Source: Citrobacter sp. Marseille-Q6884 (GTDB taxonomy: Bacteria > Pseudomonadota > Gammaproteobacteria > Enterobacterales > Enterobacteriaceae). Taken from it: 64,000 nucleotides of DNA. Shown here piece after piece: positions 49,300 through 61,972 of this stretch. Within the stretch, counting starts at the first letter, position 1. Each line of letters starts with the position of its first letter. The notes beneath the pieces are model-generated. The model had not been told where the DNA came from. It saw nothing but the letters and a program-made list of their open reading frames with translations, and did no database searches. A program made the position numbers and the translations under genes. The stretch is taken from positions 124,001-188,000 of the forward strand of contig NZ_CAMDRE010000002.1 of the NCBI RefSeq assembly GCF_945906775.1, read 5' to 3'.

Positions 49300-50490
49300 T
49301 TACAGCACTTTATGCGGGCCGAAACATTCGTAATGAATGTTTTCGTTCTTCACGCCCAGACCAACCAGTTGTTTTGCTGCAAACTGCATAAAACCGACCG
49401 GACCGCACAGATAGAACTGCATCGCCGGATCGCTGATTGCGCCTTCCACTTTGTTTAAATCCATCAGACCAACGCTATCAAAGCCGCCTTTAGCGCGATC
49501 GACTTCGTTGGGTTCACGGTACCAGGTGTGTGCGTTAAAGCGTGGCAGCGTTTTACCCAGTTCGCTCACTTCATCGGCAAACGCATGCACATCGCCGTTT
49601 TCCGCGGCGTGGAACCAGTTGACCTGCGCGGTATGGCCGGATTTTGCCAGCGTATCCAGCATCGCCAGCATCGGCGTCTGCCCAACGCCTGCGGATATCA
49701 GAGAGACCGGCGTATCGGTCGCGATATCCATAAAGAAATCACCCGCTGGTGCCGCTAAATGAACGATGTCACCCACATTCGCATGGTTGTGCAACCAGGT
49801 GGAAACCTGACCGCCATCTTCGCGCTTAACGGCAATGCGATAGCCTTTACCGTCCGGTTTGCGGGTCAGAGAGTACTGACGAATTTCCTGATGCGGGAAT
49901 CCTTCCGGCTTCAGCCAGACGCCCAGATATTGTCCCGGATGGTATTCGGCTACCGCACCGCCATCTACCGGCTCAAACTCAAAGCTGGTGATAAGTTTGC
50001 TGCGCGGGGTTTTTGCCACGATGCGGAACGGACGCGTGCCTTCCCAGCCGCCATTTTTGTTGGCGTTCTCACTGTAAATCTCGGCTTCACGGTTGATGAA
50101 GACATTAGCCAGCACGCCATATGCTTTGCCCCATGCATCCAGCACCTCTTGCCCTGGGCTGAACATTTCGTCCAGCGTTGCCAGCAGATGGCCCCCAACG
50201 ATGTTGTATTGCTCGGGTTTAATCTGGAAGCTGGTATGTTTCTGGGCGATTTTCTCGACTGCAGGCAGCAGCGCCGCCAGGTTTTCGATGTTGCTGGCGT
50301 AAGCGGCAATGGCATTAAACAGCGCTTCACGCTGATCCCCATTACGCTGGTTACTCATGTTGAAAATTTCTTTGAGTTCGGGATTGTGCGTAAACATGCG
50401 ATCGTAGAAATGAGCGGTCAGTTTCGGACCGGTTTCGACCAGCAGGGGAATAGTGGCTTTCACTGTAGCGATGGTTTGTGCGTCAAGCAT
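49300..50490 (-). CDS. hmp: Flavohemoglobin nitric oxide dioxygenase
   Basis: Hmp oxidises nitric oxide to nitrate using O2 and NADPH. An N-terminal globin domain (about 1-138, heme proximal His in the HTSFQI segment) is followed by a ferredoxin-reductase-type FAD domain (RQYSLT) and an NAD(P)-binding domain ending ECFGPHKVL. It has 396 residues as in E. coli. An NsrR site lies 27 bp upstream, so it should be induced by nitrosative stress. It is divergent from glyA. Confidence 0.97.
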   Translation of the reverse strand: MLDAQTIATVKATIPLLVETGPKLTAHFYDRMFTHNPELKEIFNMSNQRNGDQREALFNAIAAYASNIENLAALLPAVEKIAQKHTSFQIKPEQYNIVGGHLLATLDEMFSPGQEVLDAWGKAYGVLANVFINREAEIYSENANKNGGWEGTRPFRIVAKTPRSKLITSFEFEPVDGGAVAEYHPGQYLGVWLKPEGFPHQEIRQYSLTRKPDGKGYRIAVKREDGGQVSTWLHNHANVGDIVHLAAPAGDFFMDIATDTPVSLISAGVGQTPMLAMLDTLAKSGHTAQVNWFHAAENGDVHAFADEVSELGKTLPRFNAHTWYREPNEVDRAKGGFDSVGLMDLNKVEGAISDPAMQFYLCGPVGFMQFAAKQLVGLGVKNENIHYECFGPHKVL

Positions 50491-50516
50491 ACGGTCTTCC
50501 TTTATCTGAGACTTTA

Positions 50517-50539
50517 ATGATGTATGTCAAATGCATCTT
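50517..50539 (-). promoter_or_regulatory. NsrR operator of hmp
   Basis: Read on the minus strand, AAGATGCATTT and ACATACATCAT form the 11-1-11 NsrR inverted repeat (consensus AANATGCATTT-N-AAATGCATNTT). It lies 27 bp before the hmp ATG and overlaps the likely -10 (TATAAG). Confidence 0.85.
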
Positions 50540-50683
50540 ATAAAAAATACCCCTGCATTGTAAATGGTTCTTTGTTATTTTGCGTTGCAAAGGTTACAAC
50601 GTGAAAAATCTGCATCACAAACCTGAAAAGAAATCCGTTGAAATTCGTAAGTCCTTTATTCTCCAAAGCCTTGTGTACATTGA

Positions 50684-50699
50684 AGGTAATCGTTTGCGT
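50684..50699. promoter_or_regulatory. PurR operator of glyA
   Basis: AGGTAATCGTTTGCGT is the reverse form of a PurR box and is, as far as I recall, the same as the E. coli glyA operator. A -10 TATACT is at 50741-50746. MetR sites are known upstream of E. coli glyA; I could not place them with confidence. Confidence 0.75.
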
Positions 50700-50816
50700 A
50701 AAATCCTTTGTCAAGACCTGTTATCACAGAATGATTCGGTTATACTGTTGGCCGAAGTCCAACGTGACTGCCTTTTTAGGCCGAAATTCTATTGTTAGCT
50801 GAGTCAGGAGATGCGG

Positions 50817-52070
50817 ATGTTAAAGCGTGAAATGAACATTGCCGATTATGATGCCGAACTGTGGCAGGCTATGGAGCAGGAAAAAGTACGTCAGGAAGAG
50901 CACATCGAACTGATCGCCTCCGAAAACTACACCAGCCCGCGCGTCATGCAGGCACAGGGTTCTCAGCTGACCAACAAATACGCTGAAGGTTATCCAGGCA
51001 AGCGCTACTACGGCGGTTGTGAATATGTGGATATCGTAGAACAGCTGGCGATCGATCGCGCGAAAGAGCTGTTCGGCGCTGACTACGCTAACGTCCAGCC
51101 GCACTCCGGCTCTCAGGCTAACTTCGCTGTTTACACCGCGCTGCTGCAACCGGGCGATACCGTTCTGGGTATGAACCTGGCGCAAGGCGGTCACCTGACT
51201 CACGGCTCCCCGGTAAACTTCTCCGGCAAACTGTATAACATCATCCCTTACGGCATTGATGAGTCCGGTAAAATTGATTACGAAGACATGGCGAAGCAGG
51301 CTCAGGAGCACAAACCGAAGATGATTATCGGTGGCTTCTCTGCTTACTCCGGTATTGTTGACTGGGCAAAAATGCGTGAAATCGCTGACAGCATTGGCGC
51401 GTACCTGTTCGTTGACATGGCGCACGTTGCGGGTCTGATTGCCGCTGGCGTTTACCCGAACCCGGTTCCACACGCTCACGTTGTGACCACCACCACTCAC
51501 AAAACCCTGGCGGGTCCGCGTGGCGGCCTGATCCTGGCGAAAGGCGGTGACGAAGAGCTGTATAAAAAACTGAACTCCGCGGTGTTCCCAAGCGCGCAGG
51601 GCGGCCCGCTGATGCACGTGATCGCGGCGAAAGCTGTCGCACTGAAAGAAGCGATGGAGCCTGAGTTTAAAGTTTATCAGCAGCAGGTTGCTAAAAACGC
51701 CAAAGCGATGGTGGAAGTGTTCCTGAACCGTGGCTACAAAGTGGTTTCTGGCGGTACTGAGAACCACCTGTTCCTGCTGGATCTGGTTGACAAAAACCTG
51801 ACCGGTAAAGAAGCTGACGCAGCCCTGGGTCGCGCCAACATTACCGTCAACAAAAACAGCGTGCCAAACGATCCGAAGAGCCCGTTTGTGACGTCTGGTA
51901 TCCGTATCGGTTCCCCGGCTGTGACCCGTCGTGGCTTCAAAGAAGCGGAAGTGAAAGAGCTGGCTGGCTGGATGTGTGACGTTCTGGACAATATCAACGA
52001 TGAAGCGGTTATCGAGCGCATCAAAGGTAAAGTTCTGGATATCTGCGCACGCTTCCCGGTTTACGCGTAA
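50817..52070 (+). CDS. glyA: Serine hydroxymethyltransferase
   Basis: GlyA interconverts serine and glycine with tetrahydrofolate, supplying one-carbon units. Fold-type I PLP enzyme; Lys229 in [14 protein letters not shown] binds PLP. The ATG at 50817 has AGGAG six bases upstream and gives 417 residues as in E. coli; an ATG at 50811 directly follows that site and adds two residues. A PurR box lies upstream and a terminator follows. Purine, PurL and GlyA genes in this window share PurR control. Confidence 0.97.
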   Translation: MLKREMNIADYDAELWQAMEQEKVRQEEHIELIASENYTSPRVMQAQGSQLTNKYAEGYPGKRYYGGCEYVDIVEQLAIDRAKELFGADYANVQPHSGSQANFAVYTALLQPGDTVLGMNLAQGGHLTHGSPVNFSGKLYNIIPYGIDESGKIDYEDMAKQAQEHKPKMIIGGFSAYSGIVDWAKMREIADSIGAYLFVDMAHVAGLIAAGVYPNPVPHAHVVTTTTHKTLAGPRGGLILAKGGDEELYKKLNSAVFPSAQGGPLMHVIAAKAVALKEAMEPEFKVYQQQVAKNAKAMVEVFLNRGYKVVSGGTENHLFLLDLVDKNLTGKEADAALGRANITVNKNSVPNDPKSPFVTSGIRIGSPAVTRRGFKEAEVKELAGWMCDVLDNINDEAVIERIKGKVLDICARFPVYA

Positions 52071-52082
52071 GCGTTTGATGTG

Positions 52083-52109
52083 AAAAAGGCCGCGAATGCG
52101 GCCTTTTTT
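52083..52109 (+). terminator. Terminator of glyA
   Basis: AAAAAGGCCGC, loop GAAT, GCGGCCTTTTTT. It also lies at the end of the convergent hca operon and its A run would make it work on that strand. Confidence 0.9.
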
Positions 52110-52138
52110 AAGCCCGTTACAGGCAGTGCATCCGGTAG

Positions 52139-53341
52139 TTATAGCGACTTGAGCGCGACAGATTCACCCTGCAACGTCGTTGTATCAGGCGTTTTCCCCT
52201 GTTGAATCCATTTTCTCAGCAAGCGTATTTCCCGTCCCTGATTGAGCGTCACCGCCCCCACAATCACGCCCTCCTGCAGGTTAAACCAGATTGCTTTGTG
52301 CGCGTCTGGATTGCTGCGAACGAGCCAGCTATCTCCGTGCATATCGCCGATAAATTGCAGGTTATCGTTGAATTGATCGGTCCAGAACCACGGCGGGGGC
52401 AGCACCGGTAACGGGAGACCAAGCATGGCGGCAGCGGCAGTTTGCGCCTGATTATTGGCGTTTTCCCAGCTTTCGCAGCGCTGCAGGGTTCCGTCTGCCC
52501 GACGCAGTACCGCCACGTCACCGGCGGCAAAAATATCCGCATCCCGGGTTTGACAGGCATTATCTACCACCACGCCGTTTGCCACCTCGAGTTCAGCTTC
52601 ATGGGCCAGCCTGTCGTTCGCGATAATCCCGATACCGTAGATCACGCTGTCGGCCTGAAGCTGCTCACCGCTTTGTAATGTCAGCGTGATACTTTCCCCG
52701 TCGCAGACCTGTTCAATTGCGTTGTTGAGCATAAGACGTACGCCAGCCTGCTGATGACGCGCGGTCAGGTAGCGTTGGATTGGCGCGGGCGCATTGCGTC
52801 CCATCACCGTCGAGGCCAGTTCAATCACGCAAACTTTGCAACCGCGCTGTGTGGCGCTGGCAGCCAGTTCAAGTCCAATGGTTCCGGCTCCGACAATGGC
52901 GATGGCGCGTCCGGGCTGGAGTGCGTCCCGCAGACGCGCCGCATCGCCCGCATGGCGCAGGGTAAAGCAACGATCGCCCAGTTTATCCAGCAGTGGCAGA
53001 GGACGTGCCGCTGCCCCCGTCGCAATCAACAACCGATCCCACGGATAAATCTCTCCGTTAGTCAGTACCAGCTGATGCGTTTGGCGACCGAGCGTTTGCA
53101 CGGTCACGCCCAGGTGCAGGTGAACGTTATTGTCCCGCCACCAGTCAGCATTCAGAACCGACTGTAACTGCGGAGTGTCATCCAGCAGCATCGCTTTCGA
53201 GAGTGGGGGGCGCTCGTAGGGCAAATGCGGCTCATCGGAAAACAGATGTAACTCGCCGTCAAAGCCATGCTGGCGCAGTGCGGCGGCGGCCATCGCCGCA
53301 GCCTGACCACCACCGACGATAGCGATAGTTTTTTTACTCAT
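52139..53341 (-). CDS. hcaD: Phenylpropionate dioxygenase ferredoxin reductase HcaD
   Basis: HcaD passes electrons from NADH to the ferredoxin HcaC. FAD-binding [14 protein letters not shown] at the N-terminus (about 10-23), the NAD-binding motif [11 protein letters not shown] (about 150) and [10 protein letters not shown] mark an oxygenase-coupled NADH-ferredoxin reductase. The length is 400, as in E. coli. Last gene of hcaEFCBD, nine bases after hcaB. Its 3' end lies 68 bp from that of glyA. Confidence 0.94.
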   Translation of the reverse strand: MSKKTIAIVGGGQAAAMAAAALRQHGFDGELHLFSDEPHLPYERPPLSKAMLLDDTPQLQSVLNADWWRDNNVHLHLGVTVQTLGRQTHQLVLTNGEIYPWDRLLIATGAAARPLPLLDKLGDRCFTLRHAGDAARLRDALQPGRAIAIVGAGTIGLELAASATQRGCKVCVIELASTVMGRNAPAPIQRYLTARHQQAGVRLMLNNAIEQVCDGESITLTLQSGEQLQADSVIYGIGIIANDRLAHEAELEVANGVVVDNACQTRDADIFAAGDVAVLRRADGTLQRCESWENANNQAQTAAAAMLGLPLPVLPPPWFWTDQFNDNLQFIGDMHGDSWLVRSNPDAHKAIWFNLQEGVIVGAVTLNQGREIRLLRKWIQQGKTPDTTTLQGESVALKSL

Positions 53342-53350
53342 AACGCCTCC

Positions 53351-54163
53351 TCAGAGATCCAGTCCGGCGGCAACATGACGAATACCGCGTATGCCCAGAC
53401 CCGCGTCGGCATTGATCATCACACCACTCAATGTGCGATTGTTGCGTTTTGACGCCAGCATCACATACGGGCCGGTAAAATCCGCAGGTTCAGGAAAGAA
53501 CTGCAGCGGCAAAATAGCGGCTATTTTTTCCGGCGTCAGCGACTGCATAATCGACGTATCGCTTTGACCCAGCGCCTGCGGGCCGCGCAGGTCGGTCGCC
53601 ATTCCGCAGGGGCCCACCCCGTTGACGCGTACCTTTGGCGCCAGCTCGTAGGCTAACTGGCGAATCAACCCGGTGGCCGCATGTTTACTGGCGGTATACA
53701 AAGGACCGCCGCCGCCGGGGTACCATGCGGCATTGGACAGGGTAAAGATGATGCTACCTTCGCTGGCGATAAGCGCCGGGGCGCAGGCTTTTGCGCCCAG
53801 CAGATAACCCAGTACGTTCACGTTAAACAATTCGTGAAAACCGGTCTCCAGCACATCGGCGGCGGTGTTGATTAGCGACGCGTTATGATCCCAGATACCC
53901 GCGTTGCCGATAAAACAGTCCAGCGTGCCGTAGCGCGTCAGTATGAGATCCACCGCGCGCTGATAGTCGGCGTAGCAGGTGACGTTGCCCTCAACCGCCA
54001 GTACATGTTCACCGAACCGCTGGCGCAGGTTGGCGACTTTGGCTGCGGAAAGCTCCAGCGTGGCGACCCGTGCGCCTTCTTCGATAAAACGCTCGACAAG
54101 CGCCAGACCGAGACCGGAGCCGCCACCGGTGATAAAGACCACGTTATCGCGTAAATCGCTCAT
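53351..54163 (-). CDS. hcaB: Phenylpropionate dihydrodiol dehydrogenase HcaB
   Basis: HcaB oxidises the cis-dihydrodiols of 3-phenylpropionate and cinnamate to the 2,3-dihydroxy products with NAD+. Short-chain dehydrogenase: cofactor motif TGGGSGLG (12-19), NAG in IGNAGIW, and the catalytic Tyr156/Lys160 (YTASK). It has 270 residues. The start overlaps the end of hcaC by four bases. Confidence 0.94.
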   Translation of the reverse strand: MSDLRDNVVFITGGGSGLGLALVERFIEEGARVATLELSAAKVANLRQRFGEHVLAVEGNVTCYADYQRAVDLILTRYGTLDCFIGNAGIWDHNASLINTAADVLETGFHELFNVNVLGYLLGAKACAPALIASEGSIIFTLSNAAWYPGGGGPLYTASKHAATGLIRQLAYELAPKVRVNGVGPCGMATDLRGPQALGQSDTSIMQSLTPEKIAAILPLQFFPEPADFTGPYVMLASKRNNRTLSGVMINADAGLGIRGIRHVAAGLDL

Positions 54164-54479
54164 CTGGCCTCCTCAGGAATATCAACAAACACATCGCTCC
54201 CTTCCACGGTTACCGCATAGGTGGTCAGCGGATCGGTAGCGGGCAGGCACAACGCCTTACCGGTTTTCAGGCAAAAACTGGCTGCATGCAGCGGGCACTC
54301 CACGGTGGCATCGTCTTCCAGATAGCCTTCCGACATCGAGGCGTTACCGTGGCTACAACGATCGTTAATGGCATAGAACTCGCCGCCAACGTTAAACAGC
54401 GCGATGACGGGTGAGGTGTCGAGCCGGAGCGCTTCGCCCTCCGGTAAATCCCCTACGGGGCAGGCATAGATACGACTCA

Positions 54480-54480
<1 letters not shown>
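54160..54480 (-). CDS. hcaC: Phenylpropionate dioxygenase Rieske ferredoxin HcaC
   Basis: HcaC carries electrons from HcaD to the oxygenase. The 106-residue Rieske protein binds a [2Fe-2S] cluster through Cys42, His44, Cys62 and His65 (CSH and CPLH motifs). It overlaps hcaB by four bases and hcaF by one. Confidence 0.95.
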
Positions 54481-56374
<1,894 letters not shown>

Positions 56375-56437
56375 CTAAGATGTATTGACCTTCTTTTTTT
56401 GTGCCATAAGGATGTTGCTGGTTAGTTATCAATTTGT

Positions 56438-56452
56438 GAAATAGTAAATTTC
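56438..56452. promoter_or_regulatory. Candidate HcaR operator
   Basis: GAAAT-AGTAA-ATTTC is a 15-bp palindrome of the LysR kind, 40 bp before the hcaR start and about 82 bp before the hcaE start. It is the only perfect inverted repeat I see in the 135-bp gap. Confidence 0.5.
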
Positions 56453-56491
56453 TACCAGTTGAGACATTTTTTCGATAACAAGGAGAAGGGC

Positions 56492-57385
56492 ATGGAACTG
56501 AGGCACTTACGCTATTTTGTTGCGGTGGCGCAGGCGCTGAATTTCACCCGAGCGGCAGAAAAGTTGCACACTTCTCAACCGTCGCTAAGCAGTCAGATCC
56601 GCGATCTGGAGGCCTGTGTGGGCGTTCCGTTGCTGGTACGTGATAAGCGAAAAGTTGCGTTGACGGCGGCGGGTGAGTGTTTCTTACAGGATGCGCTGGT
56701 GATCCTCGAGCAGGCGGAAAACGCGAAAATCCGCGCGCGTAAAACGGTGCAGGAAGATAACCATTTTGCCATTGGTTTTGTCCCCTCTGCAGAAGTCAAT
56801 CTGTTGCCGAAGGTGCTGCCCTTGTTTCGTTTAAAACAGCCTGATACACACATTGAACTGGTGAGCCTGATAACCACCGAGCAGGAAGAGAAGATCCTGC
56901 GCGGGGAGCTGGATGTCGGCTTAATGCGTCATCCGGTGTACAGCCCGGAACTGGATTATCTGGAGCTGATTCATGAACCGCTGGTGGCGGTGTTACCGGT
57001 CAATCATCCGTTAGCCAATGAGAAAGCGATATCGGCTGAGCAACTGCACGGTGTGAATTTTGTCAGCACCGATCCGGCCTATTCCGGTGCGTTAGCGATG
57101 ATTGTAAAAAACTGGTTTCAGCAGCAAAAAAGCCAGCCCAATATTGTCCAGGTGGCGACCAATATTCTGGTGACGATGAACCTGGTCGGCATGGGGCTGG
57201 GGGTGACTTTGATACCCGGTTATATGAATAATTTTAATACCGGGCAGGTGGTTTTTCGGCCGATTGTTGGCGATGTCCCGACCATCGCGTTACTGATGGC
57301 CTGGAAAAAAGGGCCGATCAAACCGGCGCTGGCAGATTTTATCGCCACGGTACACGAGCGTTTGGCCGCGAGTCTGACGGCGTAA
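56492..57385 (+). CDS. hcaR: LysR-family activator HcaR
   Basis: HcaR activates hcaEFCBD in response to phenylpropionate or cinnamate and represses itself. N-terminal winged helix-turn-helix (ELRHLRYFVAVAQALNFTRAAEKL), then the inducer-binding domain. The ATG at 56492 has AGGAGAAGG seven bases upstream; it gives 297 residues, one more than in K-12. Divergent from hcaE; the next gene, yphH-like, is convergent with a three-base gap. No hcaT permease gene follows, unlike K-12. Confidence 0.95.
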   Translation: MELRHLRYFVAVAQALNFTRAAEKLHTSQPSLSSQIRDLEACVGVPLLVRDKRKVALTAAGECFLQDALVILEQAENAKIRARKTVQEDNHFAIGFVPSAEVNLLPKVLPLFRLKQPDTHIELVSLITTEQEEKILRGELDVGLMRHPVYSPELDYLELIHEPLVAVLPVNHPLANEKAISAEQLHGVNFVSTDPAYSGALAMIVKNWFQQQKSQPNIVQVATNILVTMNLVGMGLGVTLIPGYMNNFNTGQVVFRPIVGDVPTIALLMAWKKGPIKPALADFIATVHERLAASLTA

Positions 57386-57388
57386 CGG

Positions 57389-58582
57389 TTACAGTTCGTT
57401 AAGTTGTGATTCGACATACAGATAACCAATTCCCATCAGTTGCTGAGCGCGGTTAAGCTGCCCGAAGCTTATCTGTGTTGCTCTGGCACGCGGGTTATCC
57501 CCGTGATCGAACGGATTAAATCCGGTTTGCTGCACCAACGTATTGAGCCAGCTATCGCCAAACGCACAGCTCCGGCCATATAACCATATCTGGTTAATAT
57601 TTAGTATATTCAGAAAGTTATAAAGACTCAGGCCGATAGCGCTGGCGGCATGCTCGGCCCAGGCCTGAATGCGGACGTCTCCCTGTTTCCAGGCATCGAT
57701 CAGCTGATCGGTGGTCAGTGTCTCAGGATCGTAATGCGACGTCGGCTGCGATTTCATCCAGACACGCGCCTGCTTTTTCAGTGCGCTTAATGACGCTACC
57801 GTTTCCAGACAACCATAACGACCACAGTCACAGGCAACCCCATCGGGATGAATGATGGTATGTCCAATCTGACCGCTGCCATACAGACTACCGCGCCAGA
57901 TGTTATCGTTAATAACGAACGATGAGCCAATGCCGTAATCGACGTTAATCACGCAAAAATCACCGGTAGCGGCCGGATTTTGCCACTTTTCCGCCAACGC
58001 CAGCATCACGCAGTCATTGTCCAGCCGGACCTGGATGCCAAGCATCTCCTCCAGCAGATATTTTATTTCTACCGGCGTTTTCCACGGCGCCTGTGGCATG
58101 GTTTTCGATGCGCCGGTAATCGGATCAACCTGGCCATGAACGCCAAGCGCCAGATTAATGGTGACCTCGGGATAGTGCCGACGATATTCCCGCCAGTGTG
58201 CCGCTAATGCAGCCAGTAGCGCTTTTGGCGTTTCGGGGTTGATGACTTCATGACGCCAGTCGCCGACGGCGACCAGTCGTGCGTCCGCCAGTTGGCTGGT
58301 GATGCTGGTCGGCGTGACGTTGATGCACAGCGTCCAGGCGCCTTTTTCGGGTAAATGATAGCTACCGCTGCTTAAACCGCGCTGGCTTAAGGTTTCTCGC
58401 GAATGGCTGATCTTCCCTTCATCCATCAGCTCTTCGAGAATATTGCTGACCGCCGGGATCGACAGGCTGGTGAGCTGCGCCAGCTGTGACTTACTGAGTT
58501 GTTTTTCCCGCCATAAATGCGACAAAAAGATCTGTTTGTTCGCCTGACGAACTCTGGCGTTATTGAACCCCGAACGCGGCAT
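57389..58582 (-). CDS. yphH: YphH-like ROK-family transcriptional regulator
   Basis: This 397-residue protein has an N-terminal winged helix-turn-helix (about 10-70, QLSKSQLAQLTSLSIPAVSNILEEL) and a ROK (actin-like) sugar-binding domain with the zinc-binding set His241, Cys251, Cys253, Cys258 (CDCGRYGCLE). DNDCVMLALAEKW and VDYGIGSSFVIND are ROK motifs. It resembles NagC/Mlc-type repressors and aligns well with E. coli YphH. Being divergent from the YphG-like gene, it probably controls that gene and the permease; the inducer is unknown. Confidence 0.9.
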   Translation of the reverse strand: MPRSGFNNARVRQANKQIFLSHLWREKQLSKSQLAQLTSLSIPAVSNILEELMDEGKISHSRETLSQRGLSSGSYHLPEKGAWTLCINVTPTSITSQLADARLVAVGDWRHEVINPETPKALLAALAAHWREYRRHYPEVTINLALGVHGQVDPITGASKTMPQAPWKTPVEIKYLLEEMLGIQVRLDNDCVMLALAEKWQNPAATGDFCVINVDYGIGSSFVINDNIWRGSLYGSGQIGHTIIHPDGVACDCGRYGCLETVASLSALKKQARVWMKSQPTSHYDPETLTTDQLIDAWKQGDVRIQAWAEHAASAIGLSLYNFLNILNINQIWLYGRSCAFGDSWLNTLVQQTGFNPFDHGDNPRARATQISFGQLNRAQQLMGIGYLYVESQLNEL

Positions 58583-58696
58583 ACACTTAACTCCCTTAAC
58601 TATATTGCGTGAGCATTGCGCATTTTAACGCCACTTATCTGCCGCAGAATAGCATCAGGTTGAATTTTTACTTTTGTTTATTGAGTGGAGAGCGGC

Positions 58697-61600
58697 ATGT
58701 ACGGTTCAGTTAAGGTCTGGCAGGAAACTATCACACTCCCAACGTGGACTGCAGGTGAGGAAGACGCTAACCCAATGTTTCTGGAGAAACGGGTTTATCA
58801 GGGGTCGTCAGGTGCGGTGTATCCCTATGGCGTGATTGATACGCTGACCGGTAAACGGGAAATGCGCGATTACCAGGCGGTGTGGATGGAGAACGACTTC
58901 ATTCGCATTATGCTGTTGCCGGAGTTAGGCGGGCGTATTCATCGTGCGTATGACAAAGTGAAGCAACGCGACTTTGTTTACTACAACGAAGTGGTAAAGC
59001 CTGCGCTGGTCGGCTTGCTCGGTCCCTGGATCTCCGGTGGCATCGAATTTAACTGGCCGCAGCACCATCGCCCAACCACCTTTATGCCGGTCGATTTTAC
59101 GCAGCAGCAGGGTGAGCAGGGAGAATACACCGTGTGGATGGGTGAGGTTGAACCCATGCGCGGTTTGCAGGTGATGACCGGATTCACGCTTTACCCGGAT
59201 CGTGCCCTGATTGAGATCACCGGAAAAGTGTTTAACGGCAATGCCACACCGCGCCACTTTTTATGGTGGGCGAATCCGGCGGTGAAGGGTGGCGATGATC
59301 ACCAGAGCGTTTTCCCACCGGATGTGACCGCTGTTTTTGACCATGGTAAGCGTGACGTGTCTGCGTTTCCGATCGCCACAGGCACTTACTATAAAGTGGA
59401 TTACTCGGCTGGCGTGGATATCTCACGTTACAAAAACGTCCCGGTTCCGACCTCCTATATGGCGGAAAAATCAGACTATGATTTTGTCGGCGCGTGGCAT
59501 CACGGGGAACGCGGTGGACTGCTGCATGTTGCCGATCACCACGTTTCGCCGGGGAAAAAACAGTGGACATGGGGTTACGGTGATTTTGGTGTCGCCTGGG
59601 ATCGCAACCTTACCGATGAGAACGGCCCGTATATCGAACTGATGACTGGCGTTTTCACCGATAACCAACCTGACTTTACCTGGCTTGCGCCCTACGAAGA
59701 GAAAGTCTTCGTGCAAAACTTCCTGCCCTACAGCGAACTCGGTATGGTGCAAAACGCCAGTACGCAGCTTGCGCTACGCCTGGTGCGTGAAGGCAGCCAG
59801 CTCTCTGTTGGCGTTTATGCCATTGCGCCGCTGCGGGATGTGCAGGTCACGCTTTCTGCTGAAGATAAACCGTTCTACGAAAATACGCTCACCCTTGAGC
59901 CAGGCCAAAGCTGGCTGGCTGATGTGTCCGATAACGGTCACGCCCGGGTGACGATGACCGTTACTGGTGCTGACGGTACGTCGCTACTGCAGTACGAAGA
60001 GCATATTGCACAAGAGTTACCGCTGCCGAAGGCGGCTGTCGCCCCTGCGCAGCCCGAGGCATTATCCAATACCGATGAGCTCTATTTTATTGGGCAGCAT
60101 CTGGAGCAGTACAACCACGCCAGCCGTTACGCGGAAGATTACTACCGCCGCGCGCTGGAGATAGATCCGCAGGATTATCGCAATAATGTGGCGTTGGGGA
60201 CGCTGGCACTAAACCGCGCGGACTGGACGCTGGCGGAACATTGCGCGGTTAAGGCGCTGGAGCGGGCGCATAAGCTCAATAAGAATCCGCGTGATGGCGA
60301 GGCGAGTATGCTGCTGGCCACCGCACAGGAACGCCAGGGCGACGATGACAGCGCCTGGGACAATTACTATAAGGCCAGCTGGAGCGGTAACTGCCGTGAT
60401 GCAGCTTTCTGGTCGTTGGCTCGTCTGGCAATGAAACGTCAGGACTATGCCGGCGCGCTGGAAAAGGTAGAGCAAAGCCTGCGTTTTAACGGCAGTAATA
60501 ACCTCGCCATGGGGCTGAAAGCGCTGGCGCTGGCAAAACTGAATCGCCGTGCCCAGGCGCTGGAATACATCAGCCAGCAGCTCGTGGATTATCCGCTGAG
60601 TTATACCCTGCACTATGCCCGCTGGGCTATCTGTCAGGATGACGCCTCCGCACAGGCGCTGATCGCGATTACCGGTCGACGTGGCACAAATGCCTGCGAA
60701 CTGGCGGGTTGGCTGACCGCGTTGGGGCAGTCGGATGCAGCCCGTGATGTGCTGACTCTGCTCGACAGCCAGGAAACGTTGCCGATGCTGTGGCGGGCAT
60801 CGCTGGATGATCATCCGCAGCTGTATATCGCGCGTGCCCGTGAGTGTCTGCAAAACCGCGTACGCTTCCCCAATACGCTCGATGAAGTGCAAATGCTGCA
60901 AAAGCTGGAACAGAGTGCGTTTGCCCGCTACTTACTGGGCTGTTTCTGGTACAGCAAACGGCGTTATGACGAGGCGGTGTCTTGCTGGCAATTTACCCTT
61001 GAGCAGGAGCCGGGTTTTGCTCCGGTGCATCGCTTACTGGGCATTTACGCCTGGAACAAACAGCATGACGCGGCGCTGGCGGGGCGTTACCTGTCGCAGG
61101 CTGTCGCGCTGGAGCCACAAAACGCACGCTTCCTGTTTGAACTCGACTATCTCAATAAGTTGATGGCGCAACCGGCTGAGCAGCGTCTGGCAAGGCTTGA
61201 GGCCAACAAAGAGGTGGTCTTCCATCGTGATGATCTGACGGTGGAACTGCTGAGTCTGTGGAACGGTCTGGGTCACTATGACGCCGCCGCTGCGGTACTG
61301 AACACACGCGTGTTTCATCCCTGGGAAGGCGGCGAGGGTAAAGCGACCGGGCAATATCTGCTCAATCAACAGCATCGGGCGCTGGCGGCGATTCAGGCGG
61401 GCGACCTGCAATCGGCCATCGCCTTGTTACAACAGGCGCTGCTCTACCCGCAGAACCTGGGGGAAGGGCGTTTACCTGGCCAGACGGATAACGATATCTG
61501 GTACCTGCTTGGCTATTGCGCACAGCAGCAAGGATACATCGAGGAAGCCCGGCAATATTTTGTGCGAGCGACTCGCGGCGGGAGTTCACTTGATGCCGGG

Positions 61601-61963
61601 CGTTATTACAACGACCAGCCGGTGGATTATCTCTTCTGGCAAGGCATGGCATTGAGAACGCTGGGTGATAACGCGCAAGCGGACAACCTGTTCCACAGTT
61701 TCATGCAATGGGTGGAGTCGCAACACGATAAGGTCCCGGATGTCGATTTCTTTGCGGTATCGCTGCCCGACCTGGTGGTGCTGGATACCTCCGCGCAAGC
61801 GAAACATCAGCAGCATTGTCTGTTCATCAAGGCGCTTGGAGAGTTGGGACTGGGTAACCAGCCAGCCTGCCAGCATACCCTTGATGAACTTCTGAAACTC
61901 AATCCGGCGCATGACAAGGCATTACTGCTGCGTCACGCCATCAACGTAATGCTTTTCCAGTAA
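58697..61963 (+). CDS. yphG: YphG-like DUF5107/TPR protein, probable carbohydrate enzyme
   Basis: This 1088-residue protein has two parts. The N-terminal half (about 1-430) is a DUF5107 domain, related to galactose-mutarotase/glycosidase beta-sandwich folds, with the conserved block MLLPELGGRIHRAYDK and ISGGIEFNWPQHHRPTTFMPVDF. The C-terminal half (about 455-1088) is made of TPR-like helical repeats (for example YAEDYYRRALEIDPQDYRNNVALGTLAL). No signal peptide, so cytoplasmic. It aligns along its length with E. coli YphG, whose reaction is not known. GGAG at 58687 serves the ATG at 58697. The MFS gene follows after 72 bp. Confidence 0.88.
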   Translation: MYGSVKVWQETITLPTWTAGEEDANPMFLEKRVYQGSSGAVYPYGVIDTLTGKREMRDYQAVWMENDFIRIMLLPELGGRIHRAYDKVKQRDFVYYNEVVKPALVGLLGPWISGGIEFNWPQHHRPTTFMPVDFTQQQGEQGEYTVWMGEVEPMRGLQVMTGFTLYPDRALIEITGKVFNGNATPRHFLWWANPAVKGGDDHQSVFPPDVTAVFDHGKRDVSAFPIATGTYYKVDYSAGVDISRYKNVPVPTSYMAEKSDYDFVGAWHHGERGGLLHVADHHVSPGKKQWTWGYGDFGVAWDRNLTDENGPYIELMTGVFTDNQPDFTWLAPYEEKVFVQNFLPYSELGMVQNASTQLALRLVREGSQLSVGVYAIAPLRDVQVTLSAEDKPFYENTLTLEPGQSWLADVSDNGHARVTMTVTGADGTSLLQYEEHIAQELPLPKAAVAPAQPEALSNTDELYFIGQHLEQYNHASRYAEDYYRRALEIDPQDYRNNVALGTLALNRADWTLAEHCAVKALERAHKLNKNPRDGEASMLLATAQERQGDDDSAWDNYYKASWSGNCRDAAFWSLARLAMKRQDYAGALEKVEQSLRFNGSNNLAMGLKALALAKLNRRAQALEYISQQLVDYPLSYTLHYARWAICQDDASAQALIAITGRRGTNACELAGWLTALGQSDAARDVLTLLDSQETLPMLWRASLDDHPQLYIARARECLQNRVRFPNTLDEVQMLQKLEQSAFARYLLGCFWYSKRRYDEAVSCWQFTLEQEPGFAPVHRLLGIYAWNKQHDAALAGRYLSQAVALEPQNARFLFELDYLNKLMAQPAEQRLARLEANKEVVFHRDDLTVELLSLWNGLGHYDAAAAVLNTRVFHPWEGGEGKATGQYLLNQQHRALAAIQAGDLQSAIALLQQALLYPQNLGEGRLPGQTDNDIWYLLGYCAQQQGYIEEARQYFVRATRGGSSLDAGRYYNDQPVDYLFWQGMALRTLGDNAQADNLFHSFMQWVESQHDKVPDVDFFAVSLPDLVVLDTSAQAKHQQHCLFIKALGELGLGNQPACQHTLDELLKLNPAHDKALLLRHAINVMLFQ

Positions 61964-61972
61964 TACCCTGAC

